Below the pieces are notes generated by a model. The model worked only from the letters and a program-made list of their open reading frames with translations. It searched no databases and had not been told where the DNA came from. From an uncultured Prevotellaceae bacterium (GTDB lineage Bacteria > Bacteroidota > Bacteroidia > Bacteroidales > Bacteroidaceae): a DNA stretch of 64,000 nucleotides. The DNA lies in NCBI GenBank assembly GCA_900317305.1, contig ONGG01000012.1:33959-97958 (forward strand), written 5' to 3'. The position numbers and the translations under genes were made by a program. Below, piece by piece: positions 44,401 through 51,321 of this stretch (position 1 is the stretch's first letter; every line of letters begins with the position of its first letter).

Positions 44401-44835
44401 AATCCCAAGGAGATTACCTGCAAGGGTGGCCTGAACATGAAGCAGCGCTATGTGGTGGAGGATGTGGAACAGATTACGCATTTCCGCTCAGGGTCGGCCA
44501 CGCTCGACAAAATTGCCATCCCACGCTACAAGGACATCACACCTCAGGTGCGCAGCGAGGTATTGGCATCCTATGAGCGCTTTGTCGACTATTTCTTCGA
44601 ACTCAACCAGCGCTACAGTTTCGCCAAGTATTTTGGTGTGTCGAACGAACGGGAATTCGCCAAGTTCCGTACGGTGCTCACCGAGAAGGCCGAGCAGGAC
44701 TTCAACAAGGCTATCGAGGCCCGCAACGACAGCATGACCGATGAGGAGAATCCCGAACTCAAAGACTCGCTCTTCTTTATCCCCCTCACGGGAGGTATCA
44801 GCCGTCTGGCTCTTCATATTGCCCAAAACCCATAA
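41422..44835 (+). CDS. Large protein with actin/Hsp70-type ATPase domain
   Basis: 1137 residues, no signal peptide or membrane helix. Residues 1 to about 575 are not recognised (mixed alpha/beta, with a beta-rich part at 400-560). From 581 the actin/Hsp70 fold is clear: phosphate 1 VFDFAIDFGTTNTHVEY (Asp 587), phosphate 2 VVSMDIGGGTTDFVVY (Asp 814), TVSGTASKVLTLIGS (about 950), and a C-terminal adenosine motif LTGGISRLALHI (about 1124-1135). It is closer to Hsp70/DnaK-like ATPases than to MreB by motif style. In one operon with the tubulin-like GTPase, so nucleotide-driven assembly or a chaperone role for that complex is plausible. Confidence 0.85.
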   Translation: MAYVFRFHKGSETIEGWQETTQLGMKDIETIEDPNGAKASLPITSIPTPFAGFELAKAAFAYCAEMGVRGSTIYHKMAANALDVLEIFFCFKSKYAKLFQIVTWDKTNDLQRLASDGVPEHAAVAATLGLFLSQDAQSFNFARMQYIYMLNYIGPGAVGQINIVGGTSPTSVCMASANDLSYVKGVYLSNYHEAFHPDEDGTFRSLVDRDREFREYVYLLSKQQGFNALFNEFNAYVDACFKADTDTEFKNRMNLAQPSLYGSIYQPLLAGSSQMMLAGDIPVMCTAGDRIAEESDFRILSEGEQQRLPLVLPSEPYFESGMRYTTSEWKPNLMVPLADRRPIDERTLPFDTTQYPYLTTDDVFEPYLIRTVFPVNESAFFTNMFRGNNRTADECQYLLPLKPEVFRYLSVKTITGYAGNSSKPVFQLNEMPDGRMQAVINIPVQKGRYVTLHREYTTVQVDPDPERLIWPIMECRFDLFLFPSYHIEDPDLEKPQRVYLVDEDTSGYKKDQFRYSVYAYRGHDREPLHHTLVERADKRQQFLTSKYFCLGEEFDYLVLTNTIASGILIPLYRTVKQGSKVFDFAIDFGTTNTHVEYKTDTDPEPQPLTIGTDEVQVLTLNSHSRKAVQMIDQEGLESFYGGPAQAFMQEFLPVVIGEGEIARFPMRTNLCYRSGHSVEGREIFPLADYNIGFHYEKEDTYDYNETRPDLKWDSSRGNNLLVEAYFEELLMLIRNKVLLSGGYLARTSITWFYPVCMQPYQISNLENSWNKLCRRLISPQGYKLQKVAESLAPYYYYTKKEDVDAESRPVVSMDIGGGTTDFVVYHSGNQATLISSVRFAGNNIYGDFLGRGPEYNGFVKAFAPDFDVKLRDISGVSDVYAKSKRSSAEFISFLYSLDSNPRMAGRGISFSEELRANQEMRVVLMMFFAAEVYYAAKLLEMQKLKTPAYITVSGTASKVLTLIGSIDALQSLATHIFNDVLGDTGRVELKLVENPKEITCKGGLNMKQRYVVEDVEQITHFRSGSATLDKIAIPRYKDITPQVRSEVLASYERFVDYFFELNQRYSFAKYFGVSNEREFAKFRTVLTEKAEQDFNKAIEARNDSMTDEENPELKDSLFFIPLTGGISRLALHIAQNP

Positions 44836-44847
44836 ACCCTTTCCATC

Positions 44848-45438
44848 ATGCAGACAGTGCTTTCCATCTTTCTTTTCGCATTGGCTATCGCCTATGTGGA
44901 ATACCGACTGAAGTCTATCCGTAAGGACGACAGCGACGACAAAAAGGATGCCTTCGACTTTTTCGCTACCAAGGAAGAACTGAAGAAGGCGGTGAAGCGG
45001 ATTGAGGAGCAGGGCGAGGCCTATCGCCAGACCATCGACGAGAAACTCGCATCGGTGGAACAGAAGGCCTTCTTCGCACCTCAGGAAGAAAAGACGGTGG
45101 AGGAAGTGGTGGAAGAGGAACCCGATCCTTCGGTCATCTTCTTCCGTTGGCCAGGTGATGACGGTTCGTTCGACGACAGTCAGCGGCTTACCGCACAAAC
45201 GGAAGATACTTATTATATGTTCCGCCTCGACGATACGCGCACCCATGCCGAGTTCATTTTCGTCACCATGAGCGACACCCAATTGAGCAAGGCCAACAAC
45301 AGTTCGAAGAAATACATCGAGCGGGCCTGCTCGTTTGTCAATGCCAAGTCGGCCCAGTATGCCTGCACGCCAGGAAAGGCTCATCTCGAGCGCGGAAAAT
45401 GGCTCATCGACCTGAAGGCCCGCATCGAGTATCGCTAA
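44848..45438 (+). CDS. Membrane-anchored coiled-coil protein
   Basis: 196 residues. One N-terminal membrane helix (about 3-18, VLSIFLFALAIAYVEY), then a charged coiled coil (about 20-75, KEELKKAVKRIEEQGEAYRQ), an acidic linker (EEKTVEEVVEEEPDP) and a C-terminal globular part (about 93-196, VIFFRWPGDDGSFDDSQ ...) that I do not recognise. Last gene of the five-gene operon, 12 nt after the ATPase gene. Likely links the cytosolic components to the membrane. Confidence 0.8.
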   Translation: MQTVLSIFLFALAIAYVEYRLKSIRKDDSDDKKDAFDFFATKEELKKAVKRIEEQGEAYRQTIDEKLASVEQKAFFAPQEEKTVEEVVEEEPDPSVIFFRWPGDDGSFDDSQRLTAQTEDTYYMFRLDDTRTHAEFIFVTMSDTQLSKANNSSKKYIERACSFVNAKSAQYACTPGKAHLERGKWLIDLKARIEYR

Positions 45439-45441
45439 GGT

Positions 45442-45543
45442 CAGTAGTTCAGGAGTTACAGTAGTTCAGGAGTTCAGACATTACCATAGACAACAACTAT
45501 TTTACCCAACGAGGTGAATTCCGGGCTATTGTCTGAACTCCTG
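45442..45543. repeat. Direct and inverted repeats after the operon
   Basis: CAGTAGTTCAGGAGTT occurs at 45442-45457 and 45459-45474. The stretch CAGGAGTTCAGACA (45467-45480) is perfectly complementary to TGTCTGAACTCCTG (45530-45543), forming a 14-bp stem with a 49-nt loop. Likely a mobile or palindromic intergenic element. Confidence 0.8.
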
Positions 45544-45595
45544 CAACTTCTGAACCTTGAATTCCTTGTAGTTGAGCCATAGCAAAACTAAATAA

Positions 45596-45637
45596 AGCCC
45601 AGCGACAGATAGGTAAAGCTGTTGCTGGGCTATTTTT
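45596..45637. terminator. Bidirectional terminator between the operon and fucP
   Basis: AGCCCAGCGACAG (45596-45608) pairs with CTGTTGCTGGGCT (45619-45631) with one G-U pair, followed by ATTTTTG; on the other strand the flank is also T-rich (TTTATTTAG). Confidence 0.85.
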
Positions 45638-45688
45638 GTGCATTTATCATTTATCCGAGTGAAGGCTACAATAGCCTCACGACGGTGT

Positions 45689-46996
45689 TCATGCCTGTCG
45701 CTGTTTGTGGGTGGAGTAGCCATAGAGGGCCACTACCACGAAGCAGATGAGCGGGAGGATGAACGAGATGTTAACAGCGGGGAAGCCGGCGATGGTGCCC
45801 ATGTCGATGATGGCAGCCTGCAACGGAGGGAGCACCGAACCGCCCAAAATGGCCATGATGAGGCCGGCGGCACCAAACTTCGCATCGTCGCCCAGACCAT
45901 CGAGGGCAATGCCGTAGATGGTGGGGAACATCAGCGACATGCAACCGCTCACGCACACCAGACAGTAGATACCCATGCGGTTCTGGAAGATAATCACGCC
46001 CAGGGTGAACACCATGGCCAGACAGCCGAAGATGGTGAGCAGTTTGGCGGGCTTGAGCCACTTCATGAGATAGGTGGCGATGAAGCGTGAGCAGATGAAG
46101 AAGAGCATGGCGTAGATGTTGAACTGCTGCGACAGCACCTCGGCGTCGCGCTCAGCCATACCCTCGTTCATGAACACCCTCGTGCCATATTGGATGATGA
46201 ATGTCCAACACATGATCTGCGCCCCCACATAGAAGAACTGGGCAATCACTCCCTCACGGTAATATTTCAGCGAGAAGATGCGCTTGAGCGTGGGCAGGAA
46301 ATGGATGTCGTGACTCTGGTCACCATTCTTTGGCATCTTGGTGAAGTAGATGATAAGGAACATCACCACAATCACCAGACCGATGGCGAGGTAGGGCGAG
46401 ACGAGTACGCTCAGGTCCGACTCTTTCATCGCCGCAAAGTCGGCATCGTTAAGCAGCGCGCGCTCCTCAGTGCTCATGGGGTTGAGTCTCGCCTGAATGA
46501 AGTTCATCGCCACGAACATGCCGATAATCGACCCGCATGGGTTGAAGCACTGCGCCATATTGAGACGCCGGGTGGCGGTTTCATCACTGCCCATGGTAAG
46601 GATATAGGGGTTGCAACTCGTCTCCAAAAACGACAGGCCGCAGGTCATCACGAAATAGGCGATGAGGAAACAGCCATATACACCCACCATCTTGGCTGGG
46701 AAGAACAGCAGTGCGCCAGTGGCATAGAGTCCCAGACCCATGAGCACACCCGCCTTGTAGGAGAACTTGCGGATGAAGATGGCGGCTGGGAAGGCCATGG
46801 CGAAATAGCCGCCATAGAAGGCCACTTGCACCAGCGCACCCTCGGTGACGTTCATGCGGAAGATTTTGGAGAAAGCCTTCACCATGGGGTTGGTGATGTC
46901 GTTGGCAAAGCCCCATAGGGCGAAGCAGAACGTGACGAGGATGAATGGGATGAGAAAACTCACACCGTCTTTGGAGAGAATGGAATCGCGTTTCAT
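45689..46996 (-). CDS. fucP: L-fucose:proton symporter
   Basis: 435 residues, twelve predicted membrane helices of the major facilitator superfamily. The N-terminal FILVTFCFALWGFANDITNP and ALVQVAFYGGYFAMAFPAA, then CGLSFLETSCNPYILTMG and LNMAQCFNPCGSIIGM, are FucP family landmarks. Imports L-fucose (or a related sugar) across the inner membrane. It follows fucI on the minus strand after 120 nt that hold an inverted repeat, so expression may be split or attenuated there. Confidence 0.92.
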   Translation of the reverse strand: MKRDSILSKDGVSFLIPFILVTFCFALWGFANDITNPMVKAFSKIFRMNVTEGALVQVAFYGGYFAMAFPAAIFIRKFSYKAGVLMGLGLYATGALLFFPAKMVGVYGCFLIAYFVMTCGLSFLETSCNPYILTMGSDETATRRLNMAQCFNPCGSIIGMFVAMNFIQARLNPMSTEERALLNDADFAAMKESDLSVLVSPYLAIGLVIVVMFLIIYFTKMPKNGDQSHDIHFLPTLKRIFSLKYYREGVIAQFFYVGAQIMCWTFIIQYGTRVFMNEGMAERDAEVLSQQFNIYAMLFFICSRFIATYLMKWLKPAKLLTIFGCLAMVFTLGVIIFQNRMGIYCLVCVSGCMSLMFPTIYGIALDGLGDDAKFGAAGLIMAILGGSVLPPLQAAIIDMGTIAGFPAVNISFILPLICFVVVALYGYSTHKQRQA

Positions 46997-47031
46997 GAGT
47001 TGGGTTTTGATGTGTTAACTATTTCTTTTTT

Positions 47032-47104
47032 ACCTCCCCGGCCTCTCCTATAAGGAGATTCTGGTGACCTTTCCCCCTCCTATAAGGAGAGGCCGGGGGA
47101 GGTG
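47032..47104. repeat. Inverted repeat between fucI and fucP
   Basis: ACCTCCCCGGCCTCTCC (from 47032) and its near complement GGAGAGGCCGGGGGAGGT (ending 47103) form arms of about 27 nt with one gap, separated by about 20 nt. The same core (CCTCCCC-GGCC-CTCCT) is found at 3078-3162. It lies inside an operon, so it could shape differential mRNA stability or attenuation between fucI and fucP. Confidence 0.75.
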
Positions 47105-47116
47105 ACAGATTTTGGC

Positions 47117-48937
47117 TTATTGATACAGTGGCCCGTAGTTGGCGCAGGCACGGTAGTCGGCACCCTCCTTGTCCATACCGAAGGAGTTCCATACGGCAGG
47201 ACGGAAAATCTGCTCGTCGGCGATATTGTGCATACAAACGGGGATCCGGAGGATGGAGCATAGCGTGATAATGTCGGCACCAATATGGCCGTAGGCGATG
47301 GCTCCGTGGTTGGCGCCCCAGTTGTTCATCACCGAGTAGACATCCTTGAAGGCGTCCTTCTTGGGGTCGAGACGGGGCACGAACCAGGTGGTGGGCCAAG
47401 TGGGGTCAGTGCGCTTGTCGAGGATGTCGTTCACCTCGGGGTCGAGGTCCACCGTCCATCCCTCTGCCAGTTGCAGCACAGGACCGAAACCTTTCACGAT
47501 GTTGATGCGTAGCATCGTCATGGGCATGCCTCCACGGGTGAGGAAATGCGACGAGTAGCCACCACCACGGAAGTAGTCGCGGTCGGCAGGCATCCAACTG
47601 GTGGCTTTCAGGCAGGCCTCAGCGTCGGCGTCGGTCATCTCCCAATGGGGTTTTATGATGGGCTCGCCCTTGGCGTCGCTCATGGCACCAGTGGCGTCGA
47701 GCGTGGTGGCTCCTGAGTTGATGAGGTGGATGAATCCGTTGGCCGCACAGCCTTCTGGGGCCTTCCCGGTGACACGTTTCACTGCCTCCGGACTCCAGTA
47801 GGTGCGGATGTCGGAGAACATTACGCCACGGTTGGAGAGCAGGTGACCGAAGAGCATCGAGATGCCATTGAGCGAGTCGTTCTCCGTGGCCAGCACATCG
47901 GCCTCGCGGATGCCGTTCCAGTCGAACGAGGTGCACATCAGTGCCTCGGGGAAGTCGAAATTGGGCTTGTAGTCGGTCCATTGGCGCTGGCCTTGCACGC
48001 CACCGGCAATGGCATTGTGGCCAAGGGCCTCCTCCTTGTAGCCCATCTCGAGCAGACGCGGGTTGCCGTGCATCAGGTCACGGATCACCATCATGCACTT
48101 CACGGTGAATGCCCAGTCGAGGTCTTTCTCCTCGCGGGTCTTCCCTTTTCCCTTGCCGTTGAAGGTGGTCATCGGCGTACCGGGGAATAGCGGGCGGTCT
48201 TCATTATAGTCGTGGCCCTCGTTGGGCTTGCAGTATTTCTCTATCCATGCCATGGCCTTCTCAAACTCTTCCTTGTCGTAGATGCCAAGGTCGATACGAC
48301 GCAGGATCTCTACCAGGTCGACACTCTCGCTGCGCAGCCCCAGATAGCTCTCCAGGAAGTTGGGGTCTACGATGCTGCCGGCAATGCCCATACACACACC
48401 GCCGAGGGCGAGGTACGACTTGCCGCGCATGGTGGCCACGGCCTGGGCGGCACGGGCAAAACGAAGAATCTTCTCTGCCACGTCGGTGGGGATGGTGTTG
48501 TCGCCAAGGTCTTGCACATCGTGACCGTAGATGCCGAAGGCGGGAAGTCCTTTCTGGGCATGGGCGGCCAGCACGGCTGCCAGATAAACGGCACCGGGGC
48601 GCTCCGTACCATTGAATCCCCATACTGCCTTGGGGTAGTAGGGATTCATGTCCATCGTCTCCGAACCATAGCACCAGCACGAGGTCACGGTGATGGTGCT
48701 GCCCACACCCTCGCGCTCGAACTTATCTGCACAGGCGGCCGACTCGGCCACTCGGCCGATGGTGGTGTCGGCAACGACACATTCCACAGCACTGCCGTCG
48801 CCATTGTGCAGGTTGCTGCTGATCAGGTCGGCCACAGCATGGGCCAGGTTCATGGTCTTCTCTTCCAGACTCTCGCGGATACCGCCCTGACGACCATCGA
48901 TGACGGGGCGGATGCCAATTTTAGGATATTTGCTCAT
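47117..48937 (-). CDS. fucI: L-fucose isomerase
   Basis: 606 residues, close to the usual 590-600. Opens with [20 protein letters not shown], has the family stretches [20 protein letters not shown] and [20 protein letters not shown], and ends with an intact C-terminal domain ([20 protein letters not shown]). Converts L-fucose to L-fuculose with Mn. The gene is upstream of fucP. Kinase (fucK), aldolase (fucA) and regulator genes are not in the window, so the rest of the pathway must be encoded elsewhere. No consensus promoter found; the start is preceded by the A-rich AACAAAAACTACT. Confidence 0.97.
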   Translation of the reverse strand: MSKYPKIGIRPVIDGRQGGIRESLEEKTMNLAHAVADLISSNLHNGDGSAVECVVADTTIGRVAESAACADKFEREGVGSTITVTSCWCYGSETMDMNPYYPKAVWGFNGTERPGAVYLAAVLAAHAQKGLPAFGIYGHDVQDLGDNTIPTDVAEKILRFARAAQAVATMRGKSYLALGGVCMGIAGSIVDPNFLESYLGLRSESVDLVEILRRIDLGIYDKEEFEKAMAWIEKYCKPNEGHDYNEDRPLFPGTPMTTFNGKGKGKTREEKDLDWAFTVKCMMVIRDLMHGNPRLLEMGYKEEALGHNAIAGGVQGQRQWTDYKPNFDFPEALMCTSFDWNGIREADVLATENDSLNGISMLFGHLLSNRGVMFSDIRTYWSPEAVKRVTGKAPEGCAANGFIHLINSGATTLDATGAMSDAKGEPIIKPHWEMTDADAEACLKATSWMPADRDYFRGGGYSSHFLTRGGMPMTMLRINIVKGFGPVLQLAEGWTVDLDPEVNDILDKRTDPTWPTTWFVPRLDPKKDAFKDVYSVMNNWGANHGAIAYGHIGADIITLCSILRIPVCMHNIADEQIFRPAVWNSFGMDKEGADYRACANYGPLYQ

Positions 48938-49011
48938 AGTAGTTTTTGTTGATAGTAGTTTTCTTGTAATTTGTCTTGTCGGGGAAGGAGAGACGATGGT
49001 CCCTCCAACTG

Positions 49012-49044
49012 AAAAAATCCCCTCCTAATGCCGTGGGAGGGGAT
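49012..49044 (-). terminator. Terminator of the DUF4332 gene
   Basis: ATCCCCTCC (49017-49025) pairs with GGAGGGGAT (49036-49044); on the minus strand six T follow (49017-49012). Confidence 0.85.
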
Positions 49045-49093
49045 AGGGTTGCTTGTGTGGGGTGAACACAAGCACTCTATGAAGAGTTGTGGG

Positions 49094-49501
49094 TTAATAT
49101 TCCATCATCGGTTCAAGTTCCTTGGCCTGGGCAATCATTTTCTCCACTTCCTTCAGGCTGGGAACACGCTTGCAGAGGTTCTTCTCGGCATTCACTTCCT
49201 CAAGTTTGGGCTGCAGGTTCTCGGGCTTGCGGTTGCGGAACTCCTTCACAGTGTCCACACCAGCGGCCTCAAGCAGTTCGGAGAACTGTGGTCCTACACC
49301 ATTGATGCGCATCAAGTCGCAGTGGTTGGCCCAGGTGAGTATCAGTTTCGGTGAAATGCCGGTCTCCTCGGCAAGGGCTTTGCGGCCAGCGGGTTTGCAA
49401 CATTTCTCAAGCATTTCTTTGTCGGTGTTGATGCCTGCGGCAATCAGCTTCTCGGCATACACGGGGCCTATACCCTCGATGTCTACAATTTTGTATATCA
49501 T
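49094..49501 (-). CDS. DUF4332 helix-hairpin-helix protein
   Basis: 135 residues. Two HhH-like units: IEGIGPVYAEKLIAAGINT (about 8-26) and INGVGPQFSELLEAAGVDTV (about 66-85), followed by a long helix (EEVNAEKNLCKRVPSLKEVE). DUF4332 proteins are small DNA/RNA-binding-like proteins of unknown role. It is monocistronic, with its own terminator and a long leader-free upstream gap. Confidence 0.85.
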   Translation of the reverse strand: MIYKIVDIEGIGPVYAEKLIAAGINTDKEMLEKCCKPAGRKALAEETGISPKLILTWANHCDLMRINGVGPQFSELLEAAGVDTVKEFRNRKPENLQPKLEEVNAEKNLCKRVPSLKEVEKMIAQAKELEPMMEY

Positions 49502-49571
49502 AACTATATTGTTTAGGTGAATAATAGATGCTTTTCAATGCATTCACAAATATAGTCATTATACTTGATAT

Positions 49572-49630
49572 GGCAATCCCGCAAGTCGTTTTTATAATAT
49601 ATTTTAACAAAACGGCCTTGCGGGATTGCC
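49572..49630. repeat. 14-bp perfect inverted repeat with AT-rich loop
   Basis: GGCAATCCCGCAAG (49572-49585) and CTTGCGGGATTGCC (49617-49630) are exact complements; CGTTTT/AAAACG inside the 31-nt loop extends the pairing. It lies between the CotH-like gene and the DUF4332 gene on the minus strand. No strong U tract follows, so it may be an inserted palindrome and not a simple terminator. Confidence 0.8.
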
Positions 49631-49644
49631 TATGGTCCGTCCCC

Positions 49645-51291
49645 CTACCGGCAGACGCTTTTCGATATCATCGAACCGTCGGCCGAGTAGCAGACGAGAA
49701 TTTGCATACCCGGGGGTAGAGTGTCGAGTGGCACCTCTACAGTGCGGGCACTTGCCGGATGCAGGGTGCGCAGACGGGTTCCTGCGGCATTCACCACGTC
49801 GACCCTGACCAGCGGTCGGGGCGAAGTGACAATGGCCGAACGGTTGCCTACTTGCAGGTCAACGTCATAGTACTGCAAGTGGGGCAGGCTGCTCTCCACA
49901 TTCTCGCCCGGGAGGTTCTGGTCGAGGAAGGCGAGACGCTGACGGAACCAGTTTTTCACCATGGCAATCTCCTCGGCATACGACGATACGCGGTAGGCGG
50001 CGAAGAAACTGGTGGGACCCCAGTCCCATGGGTTGTTCGACTTCAGCACCTCCTTGTATTTCTTCAATTGGCGGTCCTTCGCCTCATCGAGCAGGGCGGC
50101 ATAGTGGTCGAGGAACAGGTCGATGGAGTCTTCGCTCAGAATGCCCTGGCGCAGTTCCATATAGCGGCTCTTCACCGCATTGCAGAAGGCGGGGTCCTCG
50201 AGCAGGCGGCGCCACATCTTGGGTGTGGGGTTGGTCTCACAGCCCTTATACACCCACGACTGCACGTTGTTGGCATTGCAGAAGTTGCAGTTGCCATAAG
50301 CCAGGTTGAAGTCCCAAACGGGTCCGGCGAACAACAGTCCGCGGCTGCCGTCTTTCTTGTCTTTCTCCTTGTAGTAGTAGGCACTGCGCTTGAACCCATC
50401 GGCATTCAGGCTCACCTCGGTATGGATGAAGTAGTCGACAAACGAACTCACGTCGATGAGTTGGGCATAGCCTTTCTCGGGGTCGGCGAATTCGTCGCTC
50501 TGGATGCAGAGTTCGGCGCTGTCTACATAGCTTTGGATATAGGCCTTCTGCTGGGGTTGCAGGTCGGCTTTCTTCGGATAGTATATGGTCCAGGTGACAT
50601 TGGCCTCCACTGTGGTCACGCCACCCATCCAGTTGCGCTGCTGCTGGATGCCTTTCACTTTCGAGACAAAGGTCTCATCGTTGCTGTCGAAGGCATCGAT
50701 GCGCACGATATATCCTCCGGTGACATCACGGCCCTCGATGTCCTCGGGCTTCAGCTTGCTGATGTCCACACGGTTCTTGTCGCGCTTGATGCGCTCGCAG
50801 AAGGCATATACGCCCATATACTCACCGTTGACCATTACCTCGCACATCTGCGTGCGTGGGCCCCAATGACCCATTTCGGTCCACATATAGTAGGCGAACA
50901 CGTCGCGAACCATCGACACGTCGTTGTAGGGGGCTAGCAGCACCCAGTCCGATTCCTCGGGCATACCGAGCAACGACACGGTGGTGTCGTTGCCCAGTGC
51001 GTCCCAAGTTTCAATGGTATACTTCTTCTGGTTGAAGTTCAGCGAACTCTCTCCACGCAACTTGATGCCCACATGGCCGTCGTAGTCGTTGGGGGTGTCG
51101 GTCACATGGTTGATCTGCCCCTCGCCGTTGTTGATGATTTTCATCGTTCCCATCACTTTCTCGTCGGCGTTGATGGCTTGCTGCGTCTGGATAATCACGA
51201 TAGGCAGGTTCGAACTGGTGAAAGTCACATTGTCGGCCTTGCCTGTGAGGGTGAGAAGGAGAAATGCCAGCGTAAGAATAGTCTTGGTCAT
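49645..51291 (-). CDS. Secreted CotH-kinase-family protein with C-terminal tail
   Basis: 548 residues. Signal peptide to about GKA-DNV (19). CotH-like core with VGIKLRGESSLNFNQKKYTI, EESDWVLLAPYNDVSMVRDV, EVMVNGEYMGVYAFCERIK and GLLFAGPVWDFNLAYGN (the WDxDLxxG-type active-site motif, here WDFNLAYG). C-terminal beta domain (about 480-548, VRVDVVNAAGTRLRTLHPA ... ) resembles a secretion sorting tail. CotH homologues act as atypical protein kinases in spores, but the Bacteroidetes enzymes are unstudied. Downstream of the CE15 gene by 30 nt, so in its operon. Confidence 0.9.
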   Translation of the reverse strand: MTKTILTLAFLLLTLTGKADNVTFTSSNLPIVIIQTQQAINADEKVMGTMKIINNGEGQINHVTDTPNDYDGHVGIKLRGESSLNFNQKKYTIETWDALGNDTTVSLLGMPEESDWVLLAPYNDVSMVRDVFAYYMWTEMGHWGPRTQMCEVMVNGEYMGVYAFCERIKRDKNRVDISKLKPEDIEGRDVTGGYIVRIDAFDSNDETFVSKVKGIQQQRNWMGGVTTVEANVTWTIYYPKKADLQPQQKAYIQSYVDSAELCIQSDEFADPEKGYAQLIDVSSFVDYFIHTEVSLNADGFKRSAYYYKEKDKKDGSRGLLFAGPVWDFNLAYGNCNFCNANNVQSWVYKGCETNPTPKMWRRLLEDPAFCNAVKSRYMELRQGILSEDSIDLFLDHYAALLDEAKDRQLKKYKEVLKSNNPWDWGPTSFFAAYRVSSYAEEIAMVKNWFRQRLAFLDQNLPGENVESSLPHLQYYDVDLQVGNRSAIVTSPRPLVRVDVVNAAGTRLRTLHPASARTVEVPLDTLPPGMQILVCYSADGSMISKSVCR

Positions 51292-51321
51292 GGTAGTTTT
51301 TGTTTATTTTGGCATTGGAGA

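Noticed and set aside
45689-48937. Complete L-fucose catabolic operon
   Set aside because: Only isomerase and permease are present; no kinase, aldolase or regulator gene was found in the flanks, so a full operon cannot be claimed.
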